A stretch of DNA of 32,001 nucleotides. Source: Gemmatimonadota bacterium. Its GTDB lineage: Bacteria > Gemmatimonadota > Gemmatimonadetes > Gemmatimonadales > Gemmatimonadaceae. The stretch's first letter is position 1; each line of letters opens with the position of its first letter. Below, in pieces: positions 1-7,027 of the stretch. Both the position numbers and the translations under genes were made by a program. The stretch covers positions 1 through 32,001 of the forward strand of contig DAHUXM010000012.1 in NCBI GenBank assembly GCA_027307165.1. The letters run 5' to 3'. The notes under the pieces are model-generated. The model saw only the letters and a program-made list of their open reading frames with translations. It had not been told where the DNA came from and ran no database searches.

Positions 1-530
1 GGTGGAATCGGCTCGATGATGATTACCTCGTCGATGTCGACGTCATCCAGATCATCCAGCTCATCCTCCAGCTCCTCGATGTCGTCGTCGACGATCGGGC
101 TCTTGGGAGGGATGCTGAGCGACGAGTCCAGCGATTCGAAGATCGAGCTACCGCCGGAAGATGTGTTCTTCTTGCCCGAGCCCTTTGGACGGCCGCGGCG
201 CCCTGGAGCGCGCACGAGTGGACCCGTTTCATCGTCGTCGATGTCCTCGATCCCCATGTTCTGGGCCGCGCTCGTCGGAAACAGATCCGGCTCTTCGTCC
301 TCGACACCAGCTTCGCCCTCTACGGCGTCCTCGTCATCCTCGTCGATGTCTTCTGCGCTATCCCAGAGCTGGTCGCTGTTGTCGCTGTTTATGCTCCAGC
401 CGCCTTCGTCATCGTCGTCTTCGTCGTAACGTGAACGGCGGCTCCGACTGCCTCCACCGTATCCGCCGAGGTCGTCGTCATCGTCGTCCGCGAAGCGGAA
501 CGTCTCTGGCACCTCGTCTCTGCTGGGCAT
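1..530 (-). CDS. Acidic low-complexity protein with AT-hook-like motif (partial)
   Basis: The reverse strand is open from an ATG at 528-530 to the window edge, giving at least 176 residues with no stop. An AGGAGAGG ribosome-binding site sits just upstream of the ATG, which fixes the start. The chain is dominated by Asp/Glu runs (DDDDDD near residue 16, later EDIDEDDED and DDDIEELEDELDDLDD) and looks disordered. In the middle a basic island reads APGRRGRPKGSGKK. It holds the RGRP core of an AT-hook, the minor-groove-binding motif of HMGA-type proteins. Acidic tracts beside AT-hooks also occur in HMGA and in myxobacterial CarD; that is known biology of other proteins, not proof of homology. The C-terminus lies outside the window, so a folded domain there cannot be excluded. 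The family is not recognised. It lies 140 bp downstream of mqnD on the same strand. Confidence 0.75.
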   Translation of the reverse strand, partial: MPSRDEVPETFRFADDDDDDLGGYGGGSRSRRSRYDEDDDDEGGWSINSDNSDQLWDSAEDIDEDDEDAVEGEAGVEDEEPDLFPTSAAQNMGIEDIDDDETGPLVRAPGRRGRPKGSGKKNTSSGGSSIFESLDSSLSIPPKSPIVDDDIEELEDELDDLDDVDIDEVIIIEPIP

Positions 531-670
531 TGCCCTCTCCTGTCTGGGGATTTCAGATGTCTCTGTCGCGCGTTGCACGTCGCGTGCCTTCTATACACGC
601 GACATTGCACTTCGATCAGGATCTCAATTATTCGTCGCAACTACCATGCGTGCCGATTACGTGCAGGCGA

Positions 671-1501
671 TCAGTCCGCGAATTCGACTTGTACGTCGCG
701 CGTGATGATACCCGCTTTCACGCCACGGTCAAGGAGCAGTTTAACAGCCTCGCGTCCCCGCGGGCCATAGTCAAGTGTCCAGTCGTTCACATACATGCCG
801 ACAAACTCGTCCGCCTTGTCGCGCTCGAGCCCACGGGCGTACGTCATCGAGTGGTCCAGCGCTGCCTTCCGGTTATCGAGGCCATAGGCAATGCTCTGTT
901 TCAGATGCCGCGAAACCCTGGCTATCAGCTCAGGCCCAAGGTCCTTCCGCACGACGTTTCCGCCCAGCGGAAGCGGAAGGCCGGTCTCCTGGAACCACCA
1001 CTCTCCCATGTCTGCGACAAGATGCAGTCCGTCATCGGCATACGTTAGCTGCCCTTCGTGAATCAGCAAGCCGGCGTCGACGTCGCCGCCCAGCACAGCC
1101 TGCTCGATCTTGTCGAAATGTGTCGGGACAGGGATGAAATCAGGCTGGTAAAGCCTGAGTGCGAGATATGCCGAGGTGAGCGGCCCGGGAATGGCGATGC
1201 GCTTGCCGATGGTTTCCTCTCGTGTCATCGGCGTCCGGGCTACGAGCTTGGGCCCGTAGCGGTCGCCCATGGAGGCGCCGTGAGGGAGCAACGCGTAGTC
1301 ATCGGACAGGTACGCATACGCATGGATCGACACGGCCGTAACCTCCAACTCCGCTCGGCGCGCCCGCTGGTTCAGCGATTCTATGTCCTGCAGCTCGTGC
1401 ACGTACTTTATGCCATCAGTCTCGATCTTGCCCGACGCGAGTGCGTAGAACATGAATGCGTCATCCGAGTCGGGCGAGTGGGCGAGGTGGATCGTCGTCA
1501 T
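671..1501 (-). CDS. mqnD: MqnD, 1,4-dihydroxy-6-naphthoate synthase (futalosine menaquinone pathway)
   Basis: This 276-residue cytoplasmic protein begins with the family signature HSPDSDDAFMFYAL (residues 8-21). Its length is normal for MqnD, a periplasmic-binding-protein-like fold recruited as an enzyme. Known role: it converts cyclic de-hypoxanthine futalosine to 1,4-dihydroxy-6-naphthoate in the alternative menaquinone route. The related MqnA has a different N-terminal signature, which is why MqnD is preferred. The start ATG at 1499-1501 has no clear Shine-Dalgarno. The gene follows the zinc-ribbon protein gene by 30 bp on the same strand, suggesting co-transcription. No other mqn gene is in the window, so the pathway genes are probably scattered. 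Confidence 0.85.
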   Translation of the reverse strand: MTTIHLAHSPDSDDAFMFYALASGKIETDGIKYVHELQDIESLNQRARRAELEVTAVSIHAYAYLSDDYALLPHGASMGDRYGPKLVARTPMTREETIGKRIAIPGPLTSAYLALRLYQPDFIPVPTHFDKIEQAVLGGDVDAGLLIHEGQLTYADDGLHLVADMGEWWFQETGLPLPLGGNVVRKDLGPELIARVSRHLKQSIAYGLDNRKAALDHSMTYARGLERDKADEFVGMYVNDWTLDYGPRGREAVKLLLDRGVKAGIITRDVQVEFAD

Positions 1502-1531
1502 TTAGTGAGTGTTATGCGTTGGGGACGGGCC

Positions 1532-2401
1532 CTACACGCCGGCGTCGATGTCTGCCTTGTGTCGCTTGTACTCGGGCAGATTCTTGGCAAGCTCCCGCAC
1601 CTTGACCCGCTCGAACGTGGCCTTGTACTGATTGAGCGCAGCAGTGTTGCCCGACAGCTTGGCAGCCTGCGCCGCCAGCAGCAGGCCCAGCAGATGATCA
1701 GGCTGCTGCTGGAGAATCGTGTCCGCCTGTGCCTTCGCGATCTGCAGAGCACCGGCGACCTCGCCAATGCGTCCGACGTCGAAGCGCTGGTCGGCGTCGA
1801 GCGGATGACCCTGCTCCTGCTCCACCATCTGATAGGCCTGGACCGCCATCGGGGCGAAGAAGGCGACCGAGTCGGCCTTCCCCTGATCATTTAGTCGCAT
1901 AACGCGATCAAATAGCCGGTTGGCGATATCGGTCGGGGAAAGCTGGGAGATGTCAGGGGCGCGAGCACCACCTGCTGCGCCAGCGGCGCCTGCGAACGGG
2001 GCAGCGGATGGATCCCCCCCGCCAATCGCGCCGGCCGGACCAGCGTCGACCGTGGGGTTGGGTAGCGCGTTCATCGGCGCGTCCACGGAGGATCCGCGCT
2101 TGGCGTTGAATCCTCGGCTCGCGAGCATCGCGAAGAGCGTGAGAAAGGCGATAGCGGCAACTGCCCAGGGAAGCGTGTTGGCCAGGGTCGCTCCACCGCC
2201 GGTCGCAGCTGGAGCGGCGGCCGCGCCCGCTATGGCGCCGCAGTGGTGGCAGAACTTCGAGCCGGGGGTTAGTGGCTGACCGCACGAGGCGCACGGAGCG
2301 CTGTTGAGCGGTGCGCCGCATTCGGTGCAAAAGCGGCCCGTGCCAGGCGCTGAGCACCGCGGGCAGACGGACGGCGTGGATTGTGGCTGATCTGATGACA
2401 T
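1532..2401 (-). CDS. Double zinc-ribbon, single-pass membrane protein
   Basis: The 289-residue product opens with two zinc ribbons: Cys13/16 with Cys25/28, and Cys37/40 with Cys51/54, each CxxC-x(8-10)-CxxC. A Gly/Ala-rich linker leads to one hydrophobic helix at about residues 76-95, then a low-complexity Gly/Ala/Pro stretch. The last 130 residues are helical and Ala/Leu-rich (for example LLGLLLAAQAAKLSGNTAAL near 240) and look TPR-like. Topology would put the ribbons in the cytoplasm and the helical domain outside. Function is not known; this resembles the loose group of bacterial zinc-ribbon membrane proteins. The ATG at 2399-2401 has no clear Shine-Dalgarno. It is probably the first gene of a two-gene unit with mqnD. 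Confidence 0.75.
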   Translation of the reverse strand: MSSDQPQSTPSVCPRCSAPGTGRFCTECGAPLNSAPCASCGQPLTPGSKFCHHCGAIAGAAAAPAATGGGATLANTLPWAVAAIAFLTLFAMLASRGFNAKRGSSVDAPMNALPNPTVDAGPAGAIGGGDPSAAPFAGAAGAAGGARAPDISQLSPTDIANRLFDRVMRLNDQGKADSVAFFAPMAVQAYQMVEQEQGHPLDADQRFDVGRIGEVAGALQIAKAQADTILQQQPDHLLGLLLAAQAAKLSGNTAALNQYKATFERVKVRELAKNLPEYKRHKADIDAGV

Positions 2402-2464
2402 CGTGGGGGTAAATCTAGACGCGAGTACGTCCGATATGTGATCGTGGGAAACCAGCCGGTGGAA

Positions 2465-3409
2465 TCATTTTGCCGCGGGCGGGCGCGGAGCCGGTCCCCA
2501 GGCCTGGAATATCGCGTAGCCCATGCGGGCCATCGTCAATTGAGGCTCGCTGTCCAGTATCCAGCGAGTGTCCTTGTTGTCCTTGGTCAACACGCATGCG
2601 ACCACGCGATGCCGGAGGTAGAACAGGGAGCATTCGGTGCGCACGGCGTCGTCCGCTCCTGTCTTGTGGGCGGCGCGTACACCATCGAGGTAGCGCTGCA
2701 GCAGAGTCTGGTCCTCGTTGTGCTCGAGTATGTAGAGCATCGCCGAGTCGGCCTGCGGATTCACAGCCTTGCCGTTGGCAAGGAGCTCGAAGAGGTGCGC
2801 CATCTCGTTCGGCGTCGTGACACCAAGCCCGTACTTGACCGAGCTGTCCATCGCGACGCTGGTGTTTCGCTTGAACACCTTCGCGTGCACCTTGGTGTGA
2901 TGCAGGCCGAGTGATTCCATCTTGTCCCACATGGGGCGTATGGCGATGCGATCGAGTATGAGATTGGTCGCAGTATTGTCGCTCAGCGTGATCATGAGCC
3001 ACGCCGCGTCGTGGATCGACAACTCGGTTCCGTTGTGGAGGAACTGCACGATTCCTGACCCCGGCACCTGATCGATCTTGAGAACGGTGACGAGGTCATC
3101 GAGTGATATGTTGCCCTTCGCTACCTGATCGTAGAGCGTGACGAGTATTCCGACCTTGATGAGCGATGCTGTAGGAAAGGTTTCATCGCCACGTCGCGAG
3201 ATGCGATCACCGTCGTCGAGGTCGATCACGCTGTAGCCCACCGTGCCATGGTGCGCGTCGGCGATGGAGTCCAGCCCGTGTCGCAGCGCCGTCGTGTCTG
3301 CGTGCTGTGCGTGAGCTGTTGCGAGCGGAGTGATCGCTAGCGGAGTCAGCACGAGCGCGGCGCGGAGAATACGTTGCGCCGCGCTCGTTGCAAATGGGAT
3401 CGTGTGCAT
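2465..3409 (-). CDS. Exported class A beta-lactamase-fold serine hydrolase, Glu166 not evident
   Basis: The start is placed at the ATG 3407-3409 because it opens directly into a signal peptide (residues 1-34, ending TAHA before Gln35). The upstream in-frame extension is Arg-rich and not export-like. The 314-residue product has the serine beta-lactamase/DD-peptidase motifs in order: Ser82-x-x-Lys85 (SLIK), Ser143-Asp-Asn145 and Lys249-Thr-Gly251. The helix TTPNEMAHLFELL (198-210) matches the one following the omega loop in class A enzymes. However, the loop before it (about 178-197) holds no EPELN motif and no Glu in the place of Glu166, the deacylation base. Known classes with this pattern include penicillin-binding or acylating hydrolases of the Beta-lactamase2 family. 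I infer a cell-wall or penicillin-interacting hydrolase rather than an efficient lactamase. Confidence 0.8.
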   Translation of the reverse strand: MHTIPFATSAAQRILRAALVLTPLAITPLATAHAQHADTTALRHGLDSIADAHHGTVGYSVIDLDDGDRISRRGDETFPTASLIKVGILVTLYDQVAKGNISLDDLVTVLKIDQVPGSGIVQFLHNGTELSIHDAAWLMITLSDNTATNLILDRIAIRPMWDKMESLGLHHTKVHAKVFKRNTSVAMDSSVKYGLGVTTPNEMAHLFELLANGKAVNPQADSAMLYILEHNEDQTLLQRYLDGVRAAHKTGADDAVRTECSLFYLRHRVVACVLTKDNKDTRWILDSEPQLTMARMGYAIFQAWGPAPRPPAAK

Positions 3410-3504
3410 GGCGGTATAATGTCGCGCGCAGAGTGCCGGACCGCCACGATCCCAGGCTGTTGTATTCGCGTTACATGAGCCGTGACATCTTCGCGAGGTC
3501 GCTG

Positions 3505-4143
3505 CTAATTGGTTTTCTGGTAGGTACCCATCAGTTGAGCGGTGCCGAGCACGTGGCCCTTCATCGCGGCCACCAGGTCGGCCTTGGTCGGGCGTGACAG
3601 ATCGAGTGTCGTGTCGAGCGCGCTCAGCTTGAAGAAGTAGCGGTGCCGTCCGATCGGAGGGCATGGGCCGCCGTATTCCGGTTTCTTCCAGTCGTTGTAG
3701 CCTTTGCCGGCTCCCGCGGGCATCGCGCCCTTGCCCGCTCCCTCAGCGAGATCGGTCGTCGCGGGCGGGATGTTGTACGCCACCCAGTGCACGTAGGTCA
3801 TCTTTGGCGCGGCTGGATCCGGTGCGTCGGGATCATCTACAATGAGAGCGAAGCTGCGCGTTCCCGCTGGCGCGCCGGACCACGCGAGCGGTGGTGACGT
3901 GTCCTCGCCCGAACAGGTGTACTTGGTGGGAATGTTGCCGCCCTCCACGAACGCGGACGATGTGAGTTCGAACGTCATTGCATTGCTCCCTGTTGGTTGT
4001 TGCGTTGTCGCGGCCATGGTCTGTGCGCTTACGGACTGAGTTGGCGGTGCTCCGGCGGAGGTATCCTCCTTTTGCACGGCGCCGCGACTGCACGCACCGA
4101 GTGCGGTCGCAAGGATACAGATCGCTGCTGTGGATTTTGTCAT
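3505..4143 (-). CDS. PEBP (YbhB/YbcL, Raf-kinase-inhibitor-like) lipoprotein
   Basis: Taking the ATG at 4141-4143 gives a 212-residue precursor with a lipoprotein signal whose lipobox LGAC puts the lipidated Cys at residue 18. The longer upstream reading lacks this logic, so it was not used. A Thr/Gln/Ala-rich linker (about 20-55) precedes the PEBP fold. Diagnostic parts are PTKYTCSGEDTSPPLAW (72-88), the DPDAP ligand-pocket motif (104-108), VHWVAYNIP (118-126) and GGPCPPIGRHRYFF (158-171). Bacterial members (E. coli YbhB/YbcL) have no settled biochemical role. The lipid anchor places this one at the outer or inner membrane. It is divergent from the CARDB-like gene and 95 bp upstream of the beta-lactamase-fold gene on the same strand. 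Confidence 0.88.
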   Translation of the reverse strand: MTKSTAAICILATALGACSRGAVQKEDTSAGAPPTQSVSAQTMAATTQQPTGSNAMTFELTSSAFVEGGNIPTKYTCSGEDTSPPLAWSGAPAGTRSFALIVDDPDAPDPAAPKMTYVHWVAYNIPPATTDLAEGAGKGAMPAGAGKGYNDWKKPEYGGPCPPIGRHRYFFKLSALDTTLDLSRPTKADLVAAMKGHVLGTAQLMGTYQKTN

Positions 4144-4277
4144 GGCCGGGGAAATGCTGCGTGTAATGTGCCAGAAGCTCCTTGCACCATGACGAAGTAT
4201 TCCCATGTAGAGACGCTGGTCAAGTCGTGACCGATCCAGCCGACACTTACCAGGGAAGACTTCAACCCCGGTATTGT

Positions 4278-4919
4278 ATGCGCACTTTTGGATTGCCGTT
4301 GGGCGTGGCATTGGCCACCGCCTCGCTACTGGCACCCTCGCAGCTCCTTGCCCAACGAAACGTCCGGCGCTCCACCTCTGCGGTTCGCGTGTCCGCGCAG
4401 CCGGCATCGCCCGATCGATCCACGCAGACGCGCTCAGCGAACGCCCCAGCCAACTCCTCCGCGCGAAACTGCATTTCCGACTGCGGTGACTACTCGCTGG
4501 CGATCGTGTCGGCGGTAATGCCCTCGGAAGCCGCGCACGCTGCGCCGGATGTGGTCACTCTGGTGATCGAGAACCGTGGAACGATCGAGGCTCCTGTTTC
4601 GACGGTTTCGGTCGCGCCGCGTGACCATCTCAGTCTGGCCAGACAGGCGACGATACCGGCGCTCGCGCCAGGCGAGCGTACGACGATCCGGCTTCCAGTC
4701 GTGACCGCAGCCGACGGGACCCAGTGCGTTTCGATCACCATCAGCCCGGCACCCGTCATCGATCCGGCGATAGCACAATTTCTGGCCGCGGCGATTCCGG
4801 ACCCGCTTATCCCTCTGCGTAGCCTGGATGAGCTGGTCGGCGCTGGTGCCCTGGCGCAGATGCCATGGGCGGAAAGCACCGGCCTCTTCGCGAGCAGCTG
4901 GTCGCCGACTGGCTGGTAA
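4278..4919 (+). CDS. Secreted protein with CARDB-like domain
   Basis: The ATG at 4278 starts a clean signal peptide (residues 1-25, LLA before Gln26), so it is preferred to the earlier in-frame ATG at 4182. The 213-residue product then has a Ser/Arg/Ala-rich linker. A segment from CISDCGDYSLAI (about 68) through VTLVIENRGTIEAPVSTVSV to LAPGERTTIRLPVV follows. The ENRGT...APGE pattern is typical of CARDB/Ig-like beta-sandwich adhesion domains. Two Cys in CISDC could form a disulfide. The C-terminal 45 residues are not assigned. Function is unknown; an extracellular binding or structural role is an inference. A strong intrinsic terminator follows directly, so this is probably a single-gene transcript. 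Confidence 0.7.
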   Translation: MRTFGLPLGVALATASLLAPSQLLAQRNVRRSTSAVRVSAQPASPDRSTQTRSANAPANSSARNCISDCGDYSLAIVSAVMPSEAAHAAPDVVTLVIENRGTIEAPVSTVSVAPRDHLSLARQATIPALAPGERTTIRLPVVTAADGTQCVSITISPAPVIDPAIAQFLAAAIPDPLIPLRSLDELVGAGALAQMPWAESTGLFASSWSPTGW

Positions 4920-4945
4920 CGAACCGTCGCCGGCGTAACGAATTG

Positions 4946-4973
4946 AGGGCGGCCAGTGATGGCCGCCCTTTTT
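4946..4973 (+). terminator. Intrinsic terminator after the CARDB-like gene
   Basis: The ten-base arm AGGGCGGCCA (4946-4955) pairs perfectly with TGGCCGCCCT (4960-4969) across a GTGA loop, followed by a T-run to 4973. It lies 27 bp past the stop codon. Confidence 0.9.
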
Positions 4974-5053
4974 GCTTTGTTGTGTACTTCTCCGCTAGCG
5001 CGAGCACGCCCCATGCACGATGATTCGAGAGGTCCACAGTCAAGGAGGTAGTC

Positions 5054-5509
5054 GTGGAATACGCAGGTTCAAACCGGCCGAGGCACTTTCATGCGATGGT
5101 GCCACCCGTCGCCGGTACGATATTCGCCGTCACACTCGCGTTCATGCTTCTCTTTCCGTTCGTGCGTCTGTCACTCGCCGGATCGGGAGAGCCCGAAACA
5201 CTGCTCTTCCTGACCAAGACGGATTTCGGGTTGAACATCTTCGCGCTGGTGTTGTTTCTGGTTCCAATCGCCGGCGTCGCAGCCTCGCTGGCTCTTCGTG
5301 AGAGCCGCGCGCTGATCGCGGACGCGGTGCTTGGTCTGGTCGGCATAGTGATGGTCCCGCTCGTGGTGCTGACCGTTGGTCACGAGGTTGGACGAAATGC
5401 CGCTCTGACGTCGCACGTGTCGATAGGGATCGGGACGATCCTGGTTTCGATCATGCTGGTGGTCGTCGCGATAAGCTCGGGAATCGCTGTGTTGCAGGGC
5501 AGACGGTAG
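5054..5509 (+). CDS. Four-helix integral membrane protein of unknown function
   Basis: A GTG start at 5054 is supported by a near-perfect Shine-Dalgarno, AAGGAGGT, at 5042-5049. The 151-residue product has four hydrophobic segments: about 17-42, 58-78, 87-108 and 122-146. Short charged connections join them (GRNAAL before the last helix), and the tail ends GRR. There is no signal peptide, Cys cluster or recognisable motif. I do not recognise the family. It is 80 bp upstream of the Fsr transporter on the same strand and could be co-transcribed with it. The strong ribosome-binding site stands out, because most genes here have weak ones. Confidence 0.7.
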   Translation: MEYAGSNRPRHFHAMVPPVAGTIFAVTLAFMLLFPFVRLSLAGSGEPETLLFLTKTDFGLNIFALVLFLVPIAGVAASLALRESRALIADAVLGLVGIVMVPLVVLTVGHEVGRNAALTSHVSIGIGTILVSIMLVVVAISSGIAVLQGRR

Positions 5510-5588
5510 AATCGCAGCAGGACTGCCTTTGTGGTCATGAATCTCGCGATATTGTTGGGGGAACTGATTGACAACACGCGAGAATTGA

Positions 5589-6803
5589 TTGGCGACCACC
5601 AGCAGTAGAGAATTTCGCGCCACCACTGGCGCGACCGTCAAGATCCTCGGAGCGATTGCATTCTGTCATCTGCTGAACGACATGATGCAGTCGCTCCTGC
5701 CGGCGATCTACCCGATGCTGAAGACGAGCTACAGGCTCAACTTCGCCCAGATCGGACTCATCACGCTTGCATATCAGATGACTGCATCGATGCTGCAGCC
5801 ACTGGTTGGCCTGTACACGGATCATCGGCCGCAGCCCTACTCGCTCGTCGCCGGCATGAGCTTCACCTTGCTCGGTCTGCTGCTGTTGTCGAGAGCCGCG
5901 AGTTTTCCCGCGCTGCTGGTCGCCGCATCGCTGGTCGGCGTCGGCTCGTCGGTGTTTCATCCGGAATCGTCGCGTGTCGCGCGCATGGCATCCGGTGGAC
6001 GGCATGGATTTGCGCAGTCGATGTTTCAGGTCGGCGGAAATGCCGGCTCCGCCATCGGGCCGCTGCTCGCTGCGTTCATAGTCCTTCCGTTCGGACAGTC
6101 GAGCATTGCGTGGTTCTCCGCCGCTGCGCTCATCGGAATCATCGTACTGTGGAACGTTGGAACCTGGTACAGCGCAAATCGATCGGTCGTCTCGCCGGCA
6201 CGTGGCAAGGCAAGTGCTGATCACGTCACGCTGTCGCGTGGAAAAGTGCGGTTTGCGCTGGCAATTCTCATGGCGTTGCTGTTCTCCAAGTATTTCTATC
6301 TCGCGAGTCTCACCAGCTACTACGCGTTCTATCTGATCAACAAGTTCCACATATCGGTGCAGAGCTCGCAGATCCACCTGTTCGTGTTTCTGGGCGCCGT
6401 CGCTGCCGGTACGATCATCGGCGGCCCGATCGGTGATCGGTACGGCCGGAAGCTCGTGATCTGGTGCTCCATACTTGGCGTGCTTCCCTTCACGCTGCTG
6501 TTGCCCTACGCAAATCTGTTCTGGACCGAGATCCTGAGCGTGGTGATCGGTCTCGTGCTCGCATCGGCGTTTTCAGCGATCATAGTGTTCGCACAGGAAT
6601 TGGTGCCGGGAAAGGTGGGAATGATCTCCGGCCTGTTCTTTGGCCTCGCCTTCGGTGTTGGCGGAATTGGCGCAGCATTCCTGGGCCAGCTCGCAGATCA
6701 CACGAGCATCGACTTTGTGTACAAGGTCTGCTCGTACCTACCAGCCGTTGGACTGCTCACGGGTTTCCTGCCGAACATGAAACACGTCGACGTGAGTGCG
6801 TAG
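5589..6803 (+). CDS. fsr: Fsr-type MFS exporter (fosmidomycin resistance family)
   Basis: The 404-residue, roughly 12-helix major facilitator closely resembles E. coli Fsr. Matching stretches are HLLNDMMQSLLPAIYPML (about 27-44), the GSSVFHPESSRVARMASGG signature (about 120-138) and HGFAQSMFQVGGNAGSAIGP after it. GPIGDRYGRK (about 280-289) is the inter-lobe loop typical of MFS proteins. Known role: proton-coupled drug efflux that confers resistance to fosmidomycin, an inhibitor of the DXR step of isoprenoid synthesis. The natural substrate is unknown. The only reasonable start is a TTG at 5589 with a weak GAGAA-like site upstream; helix 1 begins about residue 17. A dense repeat cluster begins 18 bp after the stop. 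Confidence 0.9.
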   Translation: MATTSSREFRATTGATVKILGAIAFCHLLNDMMQSLLPAIYPMLKTSYRLNFAQIGLITLAYQMTASMLQPLVGLYTDHRPQPYSLVAGMSFTLLGLLLLSRAASFPALLVAASLVGVGSSVFHPESSRVARMASGGRHGFAQSMFQVGGNAGSAIGPLLAAFIVLPFGQSSIAWFSAAALIGIIVLWNVGTWYSANRSVVSPARGKASADHVTLSRGKVRFALAILMALLFSKYFYLASLTSYYAFYLINKFHISVQSSQIHLFVFLGAVAAGTIIGGPIGDRYGRKLVIWCSILGVLPFTLLLPYANLFWTEILSVVIGLVLASAFSAIIVFAQELVPGKVGMISGLFFGLAFGVGGIGAAFLGQLADHTSIDFVYKVCSYLPAVGLLTGFLPNMKHVDVSA

Positions 6804-6820
6804 GGTGCGTCGAGATTCGT

Positions 6821-6880
6821 CATTCCCGCTGCCTCCTCGTCATTCCCGCTGCCTCCTCGTCATTCCCGCTGCCTCCTCGT
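6821..6880. repeat. Three perfect tandem copies of a 20-bp unit
   Basis: The unit CATTCCCGCTGCCTCCTCGT occurs head to tail at 6821-6840, 6841-6860 and 6861-6880 without a mismatch. A fourth copy starts at 6881 but diverges after CATTCCCGC into the palindrome. The unit thus begins with the same CATTCCCGC as the adjacent palindromic repeat. Confidence 0.97.
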
Positions 6881-7009
6881 CATTCCCGCGAAAGCGGGAA
6901 TCCATGTTATCGATCTGTAGATGCGATGACCGCAGGAAGCTGGTCGGCAACAGATGGATTCCCGCTTTCGCGGGAATGACGATCATGGAGTCGCTTTCGC
7001 GGGAATGAC
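6877..7009. repeat. dRS3-like palindrome cluster (inverted pair plus a partial copy)
   Basis: Two copies of a palindrome of the form ATTCCC-N8-GGGAAT lie at 6882-6901 and 6958-6977, with cores GCGAAAGC and GCTTTCGC. They sit inside a perfect 29-bp inverted repeat, 6877-6905 against 6954-6982, separated by 48 bp. A third, truncated right half (CGCTTTCGCGGGAATGAC) is at 6992-7009. The ATTCCC-N8-GGGAAT form matches the dRS3 element known from Neisseria, and similar sequences are scattered through many bacterial genomes. The whole 6804-7027 intergenic stretch holds only repeats. It could also act as a hairpin terminator between the convergent fsr and esterase genes. Confidence 0.9.
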
Positions 7010-7027
7010 AACTTGTCGGTTACTCGC

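Noticed and set aside
16..429. Poly-Ser open frame on the plus strand
   Set aside because: It is the mirror of the Asp/Glu codons of the acidic minus-strand gene, which has a good ribosome-binding site.
5537..5608. 23-residue ORF (MNLAILLGEL...) overlapping the fsr TTG start
   Set aside because: The ribosome-binding site is weak and there is no sign of attenuation structure; it is most likely chance.
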